64,000 nt of DNA from positions 1,178,001 to 1,242,000 of the forward strand of contig CAMRHE010000115.1 in assembly GCA_947044405.1 (NCBI GenBank), in the 5' to 3' direction. The translations under genes were made by a program, and so were the position numbers. Below the pieces are notes generated by a model. That model did not search any database, was not told the DNA's origin, and saw nothing but the letters and a program-made list of their open reading frames with translations. Origin of the DNA: Leptodactylus fallax (lineage: Eukaryota > Chordata > Amphibia > Anura > Leptodactylidae). Shown here in pieces: positions 52,585 through 62,640 of this stretch (position 1 is the first letter of the stretch; each line of letters begins with the position of its first letter).

Positions 52585-52873
52585 GGTGGACATAATCCGG
52601 GAATCCTGGAAGTGATGATATGGCCCCCACAGAGCCCTGATTTCAACATTATCCAGTCTGTCTATGGTTACATGAAGAGACAGAAGGATTGGAGCAAGCC
52701 TACATCTACAGAAGATATGTGCTTAGTTCTCCAATATGGCAGGAACAACCTCCCTGCTGAGTTCCTTCAAAATCTGCCTGCAAGTATACAGAGAAGAACT
52801 GATGGAAGGCAAAGGGTGGTCACACCAAATATTGATGGGATTTAGAGTTCTCTTTTCTTCATTCACTTAACAT
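52585..52873 (+). pseudogene. Older Tc1 transposase remnant, left part of split element
   Basis: The translation gives MIWPPQSPDFNIIQSVYGYM and continues to a stop at about 52845. This is the C-terminal end of a Tc1 transposase in which the catalytic Glu reads as Gln. The 3' UTR then runs into TA at 52873-52874, where the DD35E element begins. The homologous continuation seems to resume at 54426. Confidence 0.75.
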
Positions 52874-52874
52874 A

Positions 52875-54425
52875 CAGTCATGGCCAAAAGTTTTGAGAAT
52901 GATACAAATATTAATTTTTACAAAGTCTACTGCTTCAGTTTTTCTAATGGCAATTTGCATATACTCCAGAATGTTATAAAGAGTGATCAGCTTAACAGCA
53001 ATTACTTGCAAAGTCAATATTTGCCTAGAAAATGAACTTTATCCCCCAAAACACATTTCAACATCATTGCAGCCCTGCCTTAAAAGGACCACCTAACATC
53101 GTTTCAGTGATTGCTCCATTAACACAGGTGTGGGTGTTGATGAGGACAGGGCTGGAGATCAATCTGTCATGATTAAGTAAGAATGACACCACTGGACACT
53201 TTAAAAGGAGGCTGGTGCTTGCCATCATTGTTTCTCTTCTGTTAACCATGGTTATCTCTAAAGAAACACGTACAGTCATCATTGCACTGCACAAAAATGG
53301 CCTAACTGGGAAGAGTATTGCAGCTAGAAAGATTGCACCTCAGTCAACAATCTATCGCATCAAGGAGAGAGGTTCCATTGGTGCCAAAAAGGCTCCAGGG
53401 CGCCCAAGAAAGACCAGCAAGCGGCAGGACCGTCTCTTAAAAGTGTTTCAGCTGCGGGATCGGGCTACCAGCAGTGCAGAGCTTGCTGAGGAATGGCAGC
53501 AGGCAGGTGTGAGTGCATCTGCACGCACTGTGAGGCGGAGACTCTTGGAGCAAGGCCTGGTCTCAAGGAGGGCAGCAAAGAAGCCACTTCTCTCCAGAAA
53601 AAACATCAGGGACAGACTGATATTCTGCAAAAGGTACAGGGAGTGGACTGCTGAGGACTGGGGTAAAGTCATTTTCTCTGATGAATCCCCTTTTCGATTG
53701 TTTGGAACATCTGGAAAACAGCTTATTCGGAGAAGAAGAGGTGAGCGCTACCACCAGTCTTGTCTCATGCCAACTGTAAAGCATCCTGAAACCATTCATG
53801 TGTGGGGTTGCTTCTCAGCCAAGGGAATCGGCTCTCTCACAGTCTTGCCTAAAAACACAGCCATGAATAAAGAATGGTACCAGAATGTCCTCCAAGAGCA
53901 ACTTCTCCCAACCGTCCAAGAGCAGTTTGGCGCTCAACAATGCCTTTTCCAGCATGATGGAGCACCTTGCCATAAAGCAAAGGTGATAACTAAATGGCTC
54001 AGGGAACAAAACATAGAGATTTTGGGTCCATGGCCTGGAAACTCCCCAGATCTTAATCCCATTGAGAACTTGTGGTCAATCATCAAGAGACGGGTGGACA
54101 AACAAAAACCAACAAATTCAGACAAAATTAAAGCATTGATTCTGCAAGAATGGACTGCTATCAGTCAGGATTTGGTCCAGAAGTTGATTGAGAGCATGCC
54201 AGGGAGAATTGCAGAGGTCCTGAAGAAGAAGGGTCAACACTGCAAATATTGACTTGCTGCATTAACTCATTCTGTCAATATAAGCTTCTGTTACTCATAA
54301 TATGAATGCAATTATATTTCTGTATGTGATAAAAACATCTGACAAACACACATAAAAACCAGAGGGCAGCAGATCATGTGAAAATATAATATTTGTGTCA
54401 TTCTCAAAACTTTTGGCCATGACTG
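52875..54425 (+). mobile_element. Complete Tc1-family transposon with DD35E spacing, potentially autonomous
   Basis: Ends cagtcatggccaaaagtttt and its inverse match over about 39 bp with one mismatch and are flanked by TA (52873-52874 and 54426-54427). The element is 1551 bp and holds one full-length open transposase. It lies inside an older Tc1 remnant. The short terminal repeats contrast with the 200-270 bp repeats of the other Tc1-family elements here. Confidence 0.93.
53248..54252 (+). CDS. DD35E Tc1-family transposase, intact
   Basis: A 334-residue open frame encodes a cut-and-paste transposase that would act in the nucleus on the 39-bp ends. ATG 53248 sits in aaccATGg, a good vertebrate start; the ATG at 53215 would add 11 hydrophobic residues and is unlikely. 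Residues 1-110 hold two helix-turn-helix regions joined by an AT-hook-like GRPRKTSKR (51-59). The catalytic triad is Asp145 (IFSDES), Asp237 (FQHDGAPCH) and Glu273 (SPDLNPIENLW). There are 35 residues between Asp237 and Glu273, which fits the DD35E (Traveler) group. WGCF follows at 186-189. The stop is TGA 54250-54252. No frameshift or nonsense is visible, and length matches active relatives (about 340). Activity is not proven. Confidence 0.93.
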   Translation: MVISKETRTVIIALHKNGLTGKSIAARKIAPQSTIYRIKERGSIGAKKAPGRPRKTSKRQDRLLKVFQLRDRATSSAELAEEWQQAGVSASARTVRRRLLEQGLVSRRAAKKPLLSRKNIRDRLIFCKRYREWTAEDWGKVIFSDESPFRLFGTSGKQLIRRRRGERYHQSCLMPTVKHPETIHVWGCFSAKGIGSLTVLPKNTAMNKEWYQNVLQEQLLPTVQEQFGAQQCLFQHDGAPCHKAKVITKWLREQNIEILGPWPGNSPDLNPIENLWSIIKRRVDKQKPTNSDKIKALILQEWTAISQDLVQKLIESMPGRIAEVLKKKGQHCKY

Positions 54426-54490
54426 TACTATTAACACTTCTGCTTTTGAAAGCATTCTTGCTTTGCAGCATTTTTTACACAGCTACCTAA
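54426..54490 (+). mobile_element. Right part of the older Tc1 remnant split by the DD35E element
   Basis: Sequence such as ctattaacacttctgctttt followed by gaaagcattcttgctttgca resembles the 3' terminal region of the same type of Tc1 element as 52585-52873. This call rests on recollection of related elements, and the alignment could not be run. Confidence 0.5.
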
Positions 54491-55009
54491 TCATGTTCCT
54501 TGGGGATGGAGACCCAACTAATGCATATGGAAGTGTCCTACCCCTCCCCAACAGCAAAGATCAGGTTGGTTTTGCTGAATTTCAGTATGCCTGATCCTTT
54601 TGTTCCTAGAGGAGATAAGCCACAGTCAGACGTGTTTGGCAGGAGCTTAGTCCCATTTCCCCATTCAGAACACATGCAGGCTCAATAGAGCCAAGCATTT
54701 ATGCTAGTCTTCACAAATCACAGCACGACAATTGTCTCTTCAATGTGGAAATAAAAAATGCTAATTTACCTAAAGAAATCGCCTGCTATGTGGTGGGCCC
54801 TTAAAAAGTTCATAACTCACTAGTGATATCACACGATTCACTAGTGATGTCATAAATTAAAACTTGGCACGCAACACAGTTATACAGATCACCAGGGCAA
54901 ATTAAATGGTAAATTCCAAATATACTAAATAAAAGAAAGTATATAAAGATTTAGCTCAATCTATAGGGCTGGCGGTGATAGCTAAGGTAATTGCTGAGCT
55001 GTTTCCAGG

Positions 55010-55179
55010 GGCTTGGCAATAGGGGGTGAAGGGGTAGCAGTTGGTACCAGGACCTGGACCCTGAGGGTTGTCCAAAGGTCTCTCTGACACATAAAAGGTA
55101 GCACTATTCTAAATGGCTCAAGGTAGGAGCCCATTAAAGATTTTGCATTGGGTCCCAGGAGCTTCAAGTTACACCTCTG
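55010..55179. mobile_element. hAT-like non-autonomous fragment
   Basis: The right end gcttcaagttacacctctg is the inverse of a cagaggtgtaac terminus, a hAT-like end. The left end is not clear. The interior has ggtaccaggacctggaccc. It is non-coding. Confidence 0.4.
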
Positions 55180-55533
55180 CTTCCATCAGCCTCATATACA
55201 TGGAATGGAGTAGCAGTGGACACGCGTGACCACGCATCCATTTAGACTCCTTCTGACTGTGGTCATGCAGTGAGGAAGAACCAGGGGCTTGGGACCCAAA
55301 TTCTAGTGATCCCTTGGGTAGGTAATAAATCTTTTTTGTGGGCAACCTCTTTAACTTTGATACTTGTGTAAAAAGAAACAGGGGGTAAGGTATTAGAAAA
55401 ACAGAGCTGTATAACCTCTAAAGAATTGTGAACCTACTTAGATGAAATGAATTTATAAGTAGATGGCACAATGGCTAGGACATAGATCTGATACCATAAT
55501 GTGAATGGACCTCATAAAGCTGCTTGTGTCACT

Positions 55534-55796
55534 TTAGGCTGGGTTCACATCTGCGTTGGAATCTCTGTAGGAGACTCCACAGCAGATTCCGCATAAAATC
55601 AGTGGAGAGAAAAGTCCTGCAAAGAAGAATTTTCTATCTGCCGGTTTCAGTATAAAACTGTAAGAAACCTGGTGAAAGCCTATGGGGTCCATGGGTTTCC
55701 GCAGGTAACTGCTTTTTAAGCAGACAGGGTCTCCATCTTTCGAGTCCCCATGTGGACCTGAACGACAGAGACTCAAACACTAGTGTGAACCTAGCG
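55534..55796. mobile_element. MITE with TTAGGCTGGGTTCACA ends
   Basis: Left ttaggctgggttcacatctg and right tagtgtgaacctagcg are inverted ends about 260 bp apart. The interior shares blocks with 15866-15985. It is non-coding. Confidence 0.65.
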
Positions 55797-55850
55797 TCTC
55801 TTGTAAAGTGCTGCAGAATATGTTGGCGCTATATAAATAAAGTTATTATT
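55797..55850 (+). repeat. SINE/LINE tail
   Basis: It contains ttgtaaagtgctgcagaata and ggcgctatataaataaagtt with an ATTATTA end, the same tail as the SINE at 45761-46029 but on the + strand. Confidence 0.65.
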
Positions 55851-56098
55851 AATTGCAATCCATTTCTCCCTCTTCATTCTTCTCTGTGCATGCTCAGAAT
55901 GAAGAATAAAGATGAAGGGAAAAAAATGGATCCGACAAAAATGGACAGTTTTGATAGATACCCACTGACAGATCCGTCCAAAGAGATGGTACGCGCTGCG
56001 TAACCATGTCTGTTTTTTTTACAAATCCGTTGTTTTTTAAGAGGGATTCGCAAACAGGCGGATACCAGGTTCAGATATGAATACAGAACCACATGAAT

Positions 56099-56205
56099 AT
56101 GTTTATTTATTTATTTATCTTATATAGCGCCATCATATTCCGCAGCTCTTTACAGATATTGTCATCACTGTCCCAAGTAGGACTCACAGTCTAAATCTTA
56201 AAAAT
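56099..56205 (-). mobile_element. SINE tail, 5'-truncated
   Basis: The + strand reads tatagcgccatcatattccg and continues to actgtcccaagtaggactca, the inverse of the 3' half of the SINE. The tRNA head is missing. Confidence 0.65.
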
Positions 56206-56599
56206 CTGCTGCGGCGTTGCAGAAAGAAGGTATAGAAGGTTCTTATTTCCAGTCTGAAAACACAAATTGTAGTTTCCTATATCTAGTAGCCAGAAGACCA
56301 ATCCTCTACAACTACAAGTATCTGGATTTCTTTGTGATGAAAATAATCTGTCTATCTGTTATACTAAAAACTGAGGAAGGAGCACTCACAAAATATTTTC
56401 CCTGTATTAGATGTTCATCCATCTGCCAAGAAAAGACTTCTCCAGTTTGCACAGTGGGAAAGGGAAATATTAGGCCTTAGTCCAGTAAGTTTCCATTCTG
56501 CTTTGTGAATTCCCAGGATCCTCTACTCCCAGAATTTGTCAGCCAAACATACAAGCAGTATATAATTAAACAGCATGGGCTGTATGAAGTCTACTTGCT

Positions 56600-56700
56600 T
56601 GAGAAAATAAAATTGTGGTTAGGACTGTTGCCCTGTAGGGTCCTGGGTTCAAATCCAACTCCAAAGTGCAACATCTGCATGAAGTTTGTATGAAATTCTT
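56600..56700 (+). mobile_element. SINE head, 3'-truncated
   Basis: It has a degenerate box A (gtggttaggactgttgccct) and box B in gggttcaaatccaactcc, then caacatctgcatgaagtttg as in the intact SINE. The rest is lost. Confidence 0.6.
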
Positions 56701-57205
56701 AGGCTGGTCATACACATTTGATGTGTATTGATAAATCCCACCAATTTCTATCAACGCGGCCGACCATCTAATATGTATGGGGCACCAGGGAAAGTAAAGA
56801 TCGGGCACTTGAATTTCAACTACTTGATCCTTTTGTTCTCAAACAGATTATCCGCTGCCAGAAGACTCTGGCAATGATTTTCTCCACTTTACCCATTCAG
56901 AACGAAAGTAATGCTAAACCAAGCTGAGCAGGCGTATGTATGGGGAAATTGCTGTCGGCTGAATAAGTATTGGACCAAAAGTTATATGAGGTGTATTACC
57001 AGCAGTATACTGCTATACATTCTGATACCAAGTAAAGCTTGAGAAGTTTGTTCTGACTCAAAATACCTAAATCATAAGAAGTCCAACCTACCAAAATGAC
57101 TGAATAGATCTACAAAACATTTCCACTTTTTCATGACAATACTAGGCATGTTGTATTATTATACAATTCTATGGATTATGATGGGAATGGTGGATTTGTA
57201 CTTAA

Positions 57206-57994
57206 AAGGGGTTTTCTGGACAAAAAATAATTTTTAAAAAAAGGTCAGTTAGTGAAATTAATAGGTTAATAAGTGCAACCAAATACCTTTAGCGGTGTTT
57301 ATAGTGATTTCTGGGTTTCTCTAGGAGCTCCTGGTATCTTCTGCATTCGTTTACATGGTGTAGCTTCCTGTTCTGTTTTCCTACAACTACCATGATGCAT
57401 TGCTCTTCATTCAGACCTGACTCACACTACCTCCCTCTCTCACTCCCTCTCACTCACTCACTTCCTCACACCCCCTCTCTGTTTTCCTAGCTAGCCCGCT
57501 AACTACTAGCCCTTCCCATTTAACTATCTTAACCCCACCCCACCCCATCATACTTACCTGTCTTCCTTTCCAGATCTTCTGAGCACGGAACATCACTTCC
57601 TTCTGTGGGGCTGGTTCCTCCTCTTCTAGACGTCAGCCGGTGCCTGCGCAATAGAACTGGAGTGCCGGCATGCGCATTCACCCCGGCTTTATTGCGCAGG
57701 CGTGGGCGGCCGGCAGACATCAAGAAGAGGAGGAGCCAGCCATCCCAGAAAGAAGTGATGTTCCATGCCTAGAAGATCCGGACAAGTATGATGAGGTGGA
57801 GGGGGTTAGTATAGGTGACTTTCCGTTTCTGGAAATGGAACGTCACCGGAAAATCTGAACATGTGCCTGAGGTGGTCACATGACTGCCCCGGCGATCTAG
57901 GTAAATATACATTTTTTGTAAACTAAGTAAGTTAGAAAGTAGGCGGGGAGAGGGTGTTTAGCTTAGTGTTGAAATTTTATCCTGGACAACCCCT
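57206..57994. mobile_element. MITE flanked by TTAA with palindromic interior
   Basis: Left aaggggttttctggac and right gtcc-type end cctggacaacccct are inverted, with TTAA at 57202-57205 and 57995-57998. The centre (about 57547-57800) folds on itself, for example tgcctgcgcaata against tattgcgcaggcg. TTAA duplication is typical of piggyBac and Kolobok derivatives. It is non-coding. Confidence 0.7.
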
Positions 57995-58288
57995 TTAACA
58001 CGGGGACTTTCTTTACTATATTGGATATTTCTACTGTAAGTTGTTATTATGCAATTCCTTACCTTATGGTTTGATTTTTTTGGATGACACAGTTTGTTCT
58101 CCTCTTTATTGCTTTCATGGATCAAGTATTGATGTAATGGCTTCTTCTGAGCAGATCTAATCAACCAGGGGAATTGCTAAAAATAGTCAGGTCCATAGCA
58201 AAATTTTAAAGAGCCTCTCATGAGCATGAATGTTTACAAGTTCCATGTGGGAGTTAAGGCAAGGACACACTTTCCTGCCAAGTCACAT

Positions 58289-58312
58289 AAAAAAAAAAAA
58301 AAAAAAAAAAAA
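58289..58312. repeat. Poly-A run
   Basis: A run of 24 A bases follows cagtcacat-like unique sequence. No retroposon body could be identified beside it. Confidence 0.9.
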
Positions 58313-58434
58313 CTGCTAAGTGTACCCTTACCCTTAGGTTTAGGAAGAGCATAACAAAAGTTAAGCACTTACTGTATATGTTAACATTTTTGTATTGCTC
58401 AGAACCAAAACCACACACCTAAATTATTAGAAAG

Positions 58435-58690
58435 TACTTTCAAATTTATCTGACCCTTGAAGACCCTTAAATTATTGGACCTGCTTTAGCATATGATGAT
58501 TCTCGGTCTGATAATTTAGGGACCTAAAATTATCAGACCTCAAACCAGACCCTAAACTATCAGACCCCATACTAGACCTGTTACTCATAAGACCTCAGAC
58601 CGAGCACCTTATTATCAGACCTCAGACCAGAATGCTTAATTATAAAGTGTGAAACATTTTAGACCCCAGACCAGACCCCAGTATTCTTAC
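58435..58690. repeat. Degenerate short tandem repeat
   Basis: Units of about 20-30 bp with the core tatcagacc(c/t)cagaccag recur with varying spacing. It ends about 450 bp before exon 9. Confidence 0.6.
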
Positions 58691-59144
58691 CAGTCTCATT
58701 ATCAGGGGATCTTCTTGGTCCTCTTGACTTTCAGGTGTTGCTTTACTGAAACACCTGACATCAGTATTGCCACCAAATCTCCTGACCATGGCCAGCAACA
58801 GGACCTGGCTAATGTTAGGGCATTTTGTGTCGGGCCCAGCAAAAGCTGCTATAATGATAGTGTCCATTTATCCACAGATCCAGCCATTGCTTCTGGGTAA
58901 ACTTAAGTCCACAATACCATTATACACTTGCCTGTATTGTATATTGATTATGCTGAAACTATTGTCGTGGGTCATTGAGAGACAGACGAGTCTTATCAAT
59001 CAATACATTTTGCCTAATTTTGGACACAAGTAGCCCATCTTTTACTGTTGTCAGTTGTGTTATTTTATTTGTGCTATGTTATGTTCTTTTCTCCTTTTTT
59101 TGATCATTCATACAATGCTAATAAAGTTGTTTCTAATATTTCAG

Positions 59145-59225
59145 GGAAAACTTGATGCTTTGTGGGTTCTCCTAAGGAAGGGATACAGTCGAGTGTCAAT
59201 AATGAGACCACAACCTGGAGATAAG
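59145..59225 (+). CDS. ANTXR1: ANTXR1 exon 9 of window: penultimate coding exon of long isoform
   Basis: 81 nt, 27 codons, phase 0 at both ends, with acceptor atttcag and donor gtaagg at 59226. It encodes [14 protein letters not shown] then [13 protein letters not shown]. In human ANTXR1 only the proline-rich C-terminal segment follows. That exon was not found in the remaining 4.8 kb and is expected beyond the window. Confidence 0.95.
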
Positions 59226-59324
59226 GTAAGGTTATCTACTATCATTTCTACACTAAAGGGTTTTTGGGGAAATAAAAAGTTGCAACAGTGCATTCAATGC
59301 ATTGGATAAGCAGCCTGATGCTTC

Positions 59325-59560
59325 GTTCACACCTGCGCTTGCTGTCCGTCCGTTGCCAATCCAGTGAAAATCTCGGCGAACTGGATTGGCGTCGGATACA
59401 GACCGGTCAGCGGCGCATTGGTTAAAAACCCATTCATTTGAATGGGTTTTTAAAGCAGTGCGCGGGTGTGCGCTTACACCCTCTGCTCTGCAAATCCTTT
59501 TTTTCTCGTCGGACACGAAGTCCTGCATGTTCGACTTTGTTTCCGACTTTGTTTTTGGTA
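59325..59560. mobile_element. Foldback MITE-like element, copy C (left arm only)
   Basis: It matches the left arm and centre of copy B (tgctgtccgtccgttgccaa, cattcatttgaatggg, gcgcgggtgtgcgcttacac), then stops, so it cannot form the long hairpin alone. It starts 100 bp after the exon 9 donor. Confidence 0.8.
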
Positions 59561-62399
59561 CAGAAAGTGTACTTAAAGTCAGTCCCTGACTAAAGACTGA
59601 AAAGTCATTTTTTCTAGAGAATGTCCCACCCTACCCTAGTCATTTCTCCTATTGAATATCATGGTGATTATGTATAATCCATGGACCAGGGCAAAAGGGA
59701 ACATCTTTATGGTATACGCGATGGACTTGTCTTATCTTTTTGGCTTAATATTGGCTTTAATGGCCTGGGACAGGTGGGTAAGAATTAGCGCTAACAAATA
59801 AATCAAAAACAAAAAGGATAAATGTGGACCTTATCCAGAATTGTAGCTCAGATGTCATGTTTCCTGGTTCAAAAGCTATACATGGGCTCTCCACCAAGGC
59901 CATTATGAAAGATGGGGCAAACCCTGGAAATTGCCAAGGCCCTGCAATGCCCAGATGGTCACCTGAACACACAACAATCATAAAAATTTTCTGGTGCTTT
60001 GGCAGAAGCTGACAAAATTCAGGAAGAATGAGCATGGTTGTACTTTTTTTTTTTGTAAATCGACCGTACCCCCACCACAACGCCTTACAACTGATGGCAG
60101 ATACCAATGAAGTTTATTCAGAGATAGGCATCGTAATTGAAAGGAGGTCAAGGCAGGTGTTCTGAATGGAATATAGTTGTAGCTTTAGTACTTACACACT
60201 CTTTTGCAGTCCGTGAGTCTGGCATATGTTTGGCGGCCATGTGGCAGACACATAATAATGACAGACTATAGTTTTTACAGTATCCATGGAGCACTCTGAG
60301 AAGATTCCATTGTTGATTTAGAAATCATTGCACCACCTTCCTATAATCCTGCTTTTATGGTGCTAGAGACCCATTGTGGTTGCAACCTCATCTAGCTACT
60401 CTGCATACTCACTTTTCTTTATAAAAGGAAGTCTTGTGGAATATTGTTCCATCATGAAGCAAATGGAATAAAATTCCAAAATCAACATAAATCCAAGTAA
60501 AGCTAAATGTTCATCTCCGTAAGGGTTGTTATCTGCAATGAAGTAATGAAGTGGAGTTACGAAACTCCTGGCAATGAGCTAGATTCTCAATTATTTCTCT
60601 TTTGTTTGTGGCCATTTCTGAGGAATCTTAACATGAGGTCATGGTTAAATTTATGTGGTAGAAAAAAAAAATTACATTTAATTCTGAAATCTTGGAACTT
60701 TCAAGATTCCTGGAACATATCGGTAGCCGAGGGAATGGGGGACACTTTATTTGGATGGTTGACTCATAAATTGTAAAAGTAAAACTACAGGATCTACAAC
60801 CAAGAGATATTTTGTGGAGCAGTCTTCATTGTCATGATGGTCTTTAGCTTTTTTTTGCATTGAGTCTCTCTGTCTTTGTCCCATTAGTAAATGTAATGTA
60901 GGTATCTTACAAAAATGGTACATGCGGGAGAAGCATGACTTTTAAGGAAAAGCTGTTATGTGTGTACATTAGGAATGAAACTATTTCTGTTTATTATATG
61001 ACTTGTATTGTGAAGTTATTAGGAGTGTCCCCCTCTGCATGCTATATATGTTGTCTTAAATTCTTTCTGAGCTGATGGGTGGAAGTTAGCTGCTGTATAC
61101 TGTGCACAGTGAGTAGAGGACAATCTGCTCCATAACTCTCTCTCTCTCTCACATACAACCCCAGGATCATGCAGGACATTTATACAGAAGTACTGACATG
61201 TACAGATGTGAACAAAGTACTTTGTTTATGATAGAAAGTGCCTATTTAGCTCCAGCATCACACTTATGACATGCAGCTCATTGACAGATGAATATACCAG
61301 AGTTTTCAGAGGGAAAGTCAGGTTAACAGAGGAAGGTGGAGCAGGGATATAGCCTGATAAGAAGAGAAAGAGGCATTTTGCCTGTATTATTCATTTATGA
61401 AAAGTTTGTTGAAACAACAGTGCCGGTCTAAACTCTGCCTAATTGCCCCAGGGGATTTAATCAAACGCAATTTTATTATAATAAAATACCGATTAAAAGA
61501 TATAACTTGAATATGGCAGCACCATAGGCACAGTAGTCACATGCCTACAGGCAGCCTTTTTGGGAAGAGCACCTTGTACAGGAAACATTTTTATATGAAG
61601 ACACATTTAAGAATTATATATTCATATGTATTGTGCTTGTAGTACTATGGTAGCCAAGGATAAGGGACAAGTCAAAGGTTAAAGAGGGTGCTAAGATATT
61701 CTCTAAATGTTGTCAATAATTTGCCACATGGTTTTTGCTGCAGATGCCCCAAGAACAAATAGGGAACAGTCCTAGATGTCCATATCTATGAGGTTTAGGG
61801 GTAAAAAAAATAGGCATAACATTTTTTGTCCATATGGGGTATTTCTTTTAACTGATTTGCTAAAGTTTTCATCACGTCCCACTTAGTTAACAAGGCTTCA
61901 GTGTCTACTATTACATGTCCCAGCGTAGGATATTACCTGAAAATAATATTACGCAATATTTTCTTACTTTTTATGCTTTCTAATTTTTCATCTGTCTTAT
62001 GGTCTGAAGAATCCTGTAATGTCCTTTAACTCAAAACATAAGGTATTGCAAAATGCCTTTGTTTCCTAGAGTTCAGTGACAAAACAACTTGTGACTTGTG
62101 TACCAGACATAACATGTCATGCAACATAATAACAGTTATTTCCCTTCTGTCCTAAAAGGACATATCCTCCTGTCTTGTATCGTTCAATCAAATGACATCA
62201 CTTCCTGTTTTGTATCTTTCAATTAAATGACATCACTTCCTGTCTTACTGGTAAGAGTCTGGTCTCCTCCTAACTAACCTTACTGCCTGGGTCACACAAA
62301 AAAATAAAGAGAAAAACTTTCACCAATGAAGCCAGAAACAAGTATGGGAGATGACCTCCAGTCCTGGAAATATTCTTTTAATACACGCACTTCCAAACA

Positions 62400-62640
62400 T
62401 TGGCGCAGAGTTACTAATAGTGTATAAAAGTTAGTCTAGACAGTCTTAAAATGCGCCCGATTTATCATATTGTCTGACGCTGGATGATAAGTCTGTCACA
62501 TTATTAGACTGTCTAGTCTAACTTTGCACCTCCTATAAAATGGCTACGTTTACGGCAGAAAAATTTACCAAAATTCTGGTGCATATTCTGGCAGGCAGTG
62601 TCGCAATATAGGCCATAATACTTTCTGATTAAGCCCTGTC
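62400..62640. repeat. Dispersed repeat with internal inverted segment
   Basis: The segment gttagtctagacagtctta is repeated inverted as agactgtctagtctaac about 70 bp later. Similar ttactaat..gtgtataaa and ttttggca/gcattt-type text occurs near 26130-26390 and 22525-23065, suggesting an old MITE family. Confidence 0.4.

Larger units (their letters stand above)
38536..59144 (+). other. ANTXR1 20.6-kb intron between exons 8 and 9
   Basis: This intron holds three Tc1-family insertions (two decayed, one intact), an older Tc1 remnant, two LTR-like elements, a SINE and several MITEs, listed separately. Stretches where I see nothing nameable are about 38540-39450, 39790-40590, 42800-43480, 44430-45500, 46780-48120, 48290-50480, 50720-51340, 51510-52580, 54500-55000 and 55860-56090. 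Confidence 0.8.

Noticed and set aside
53215..53247. Upstream ATG for the DD35E transposase
   Set aside because: It would add a hydrophobic leader not found in this family; the ATG at 53248 has better context and matches the usual N-terminus.
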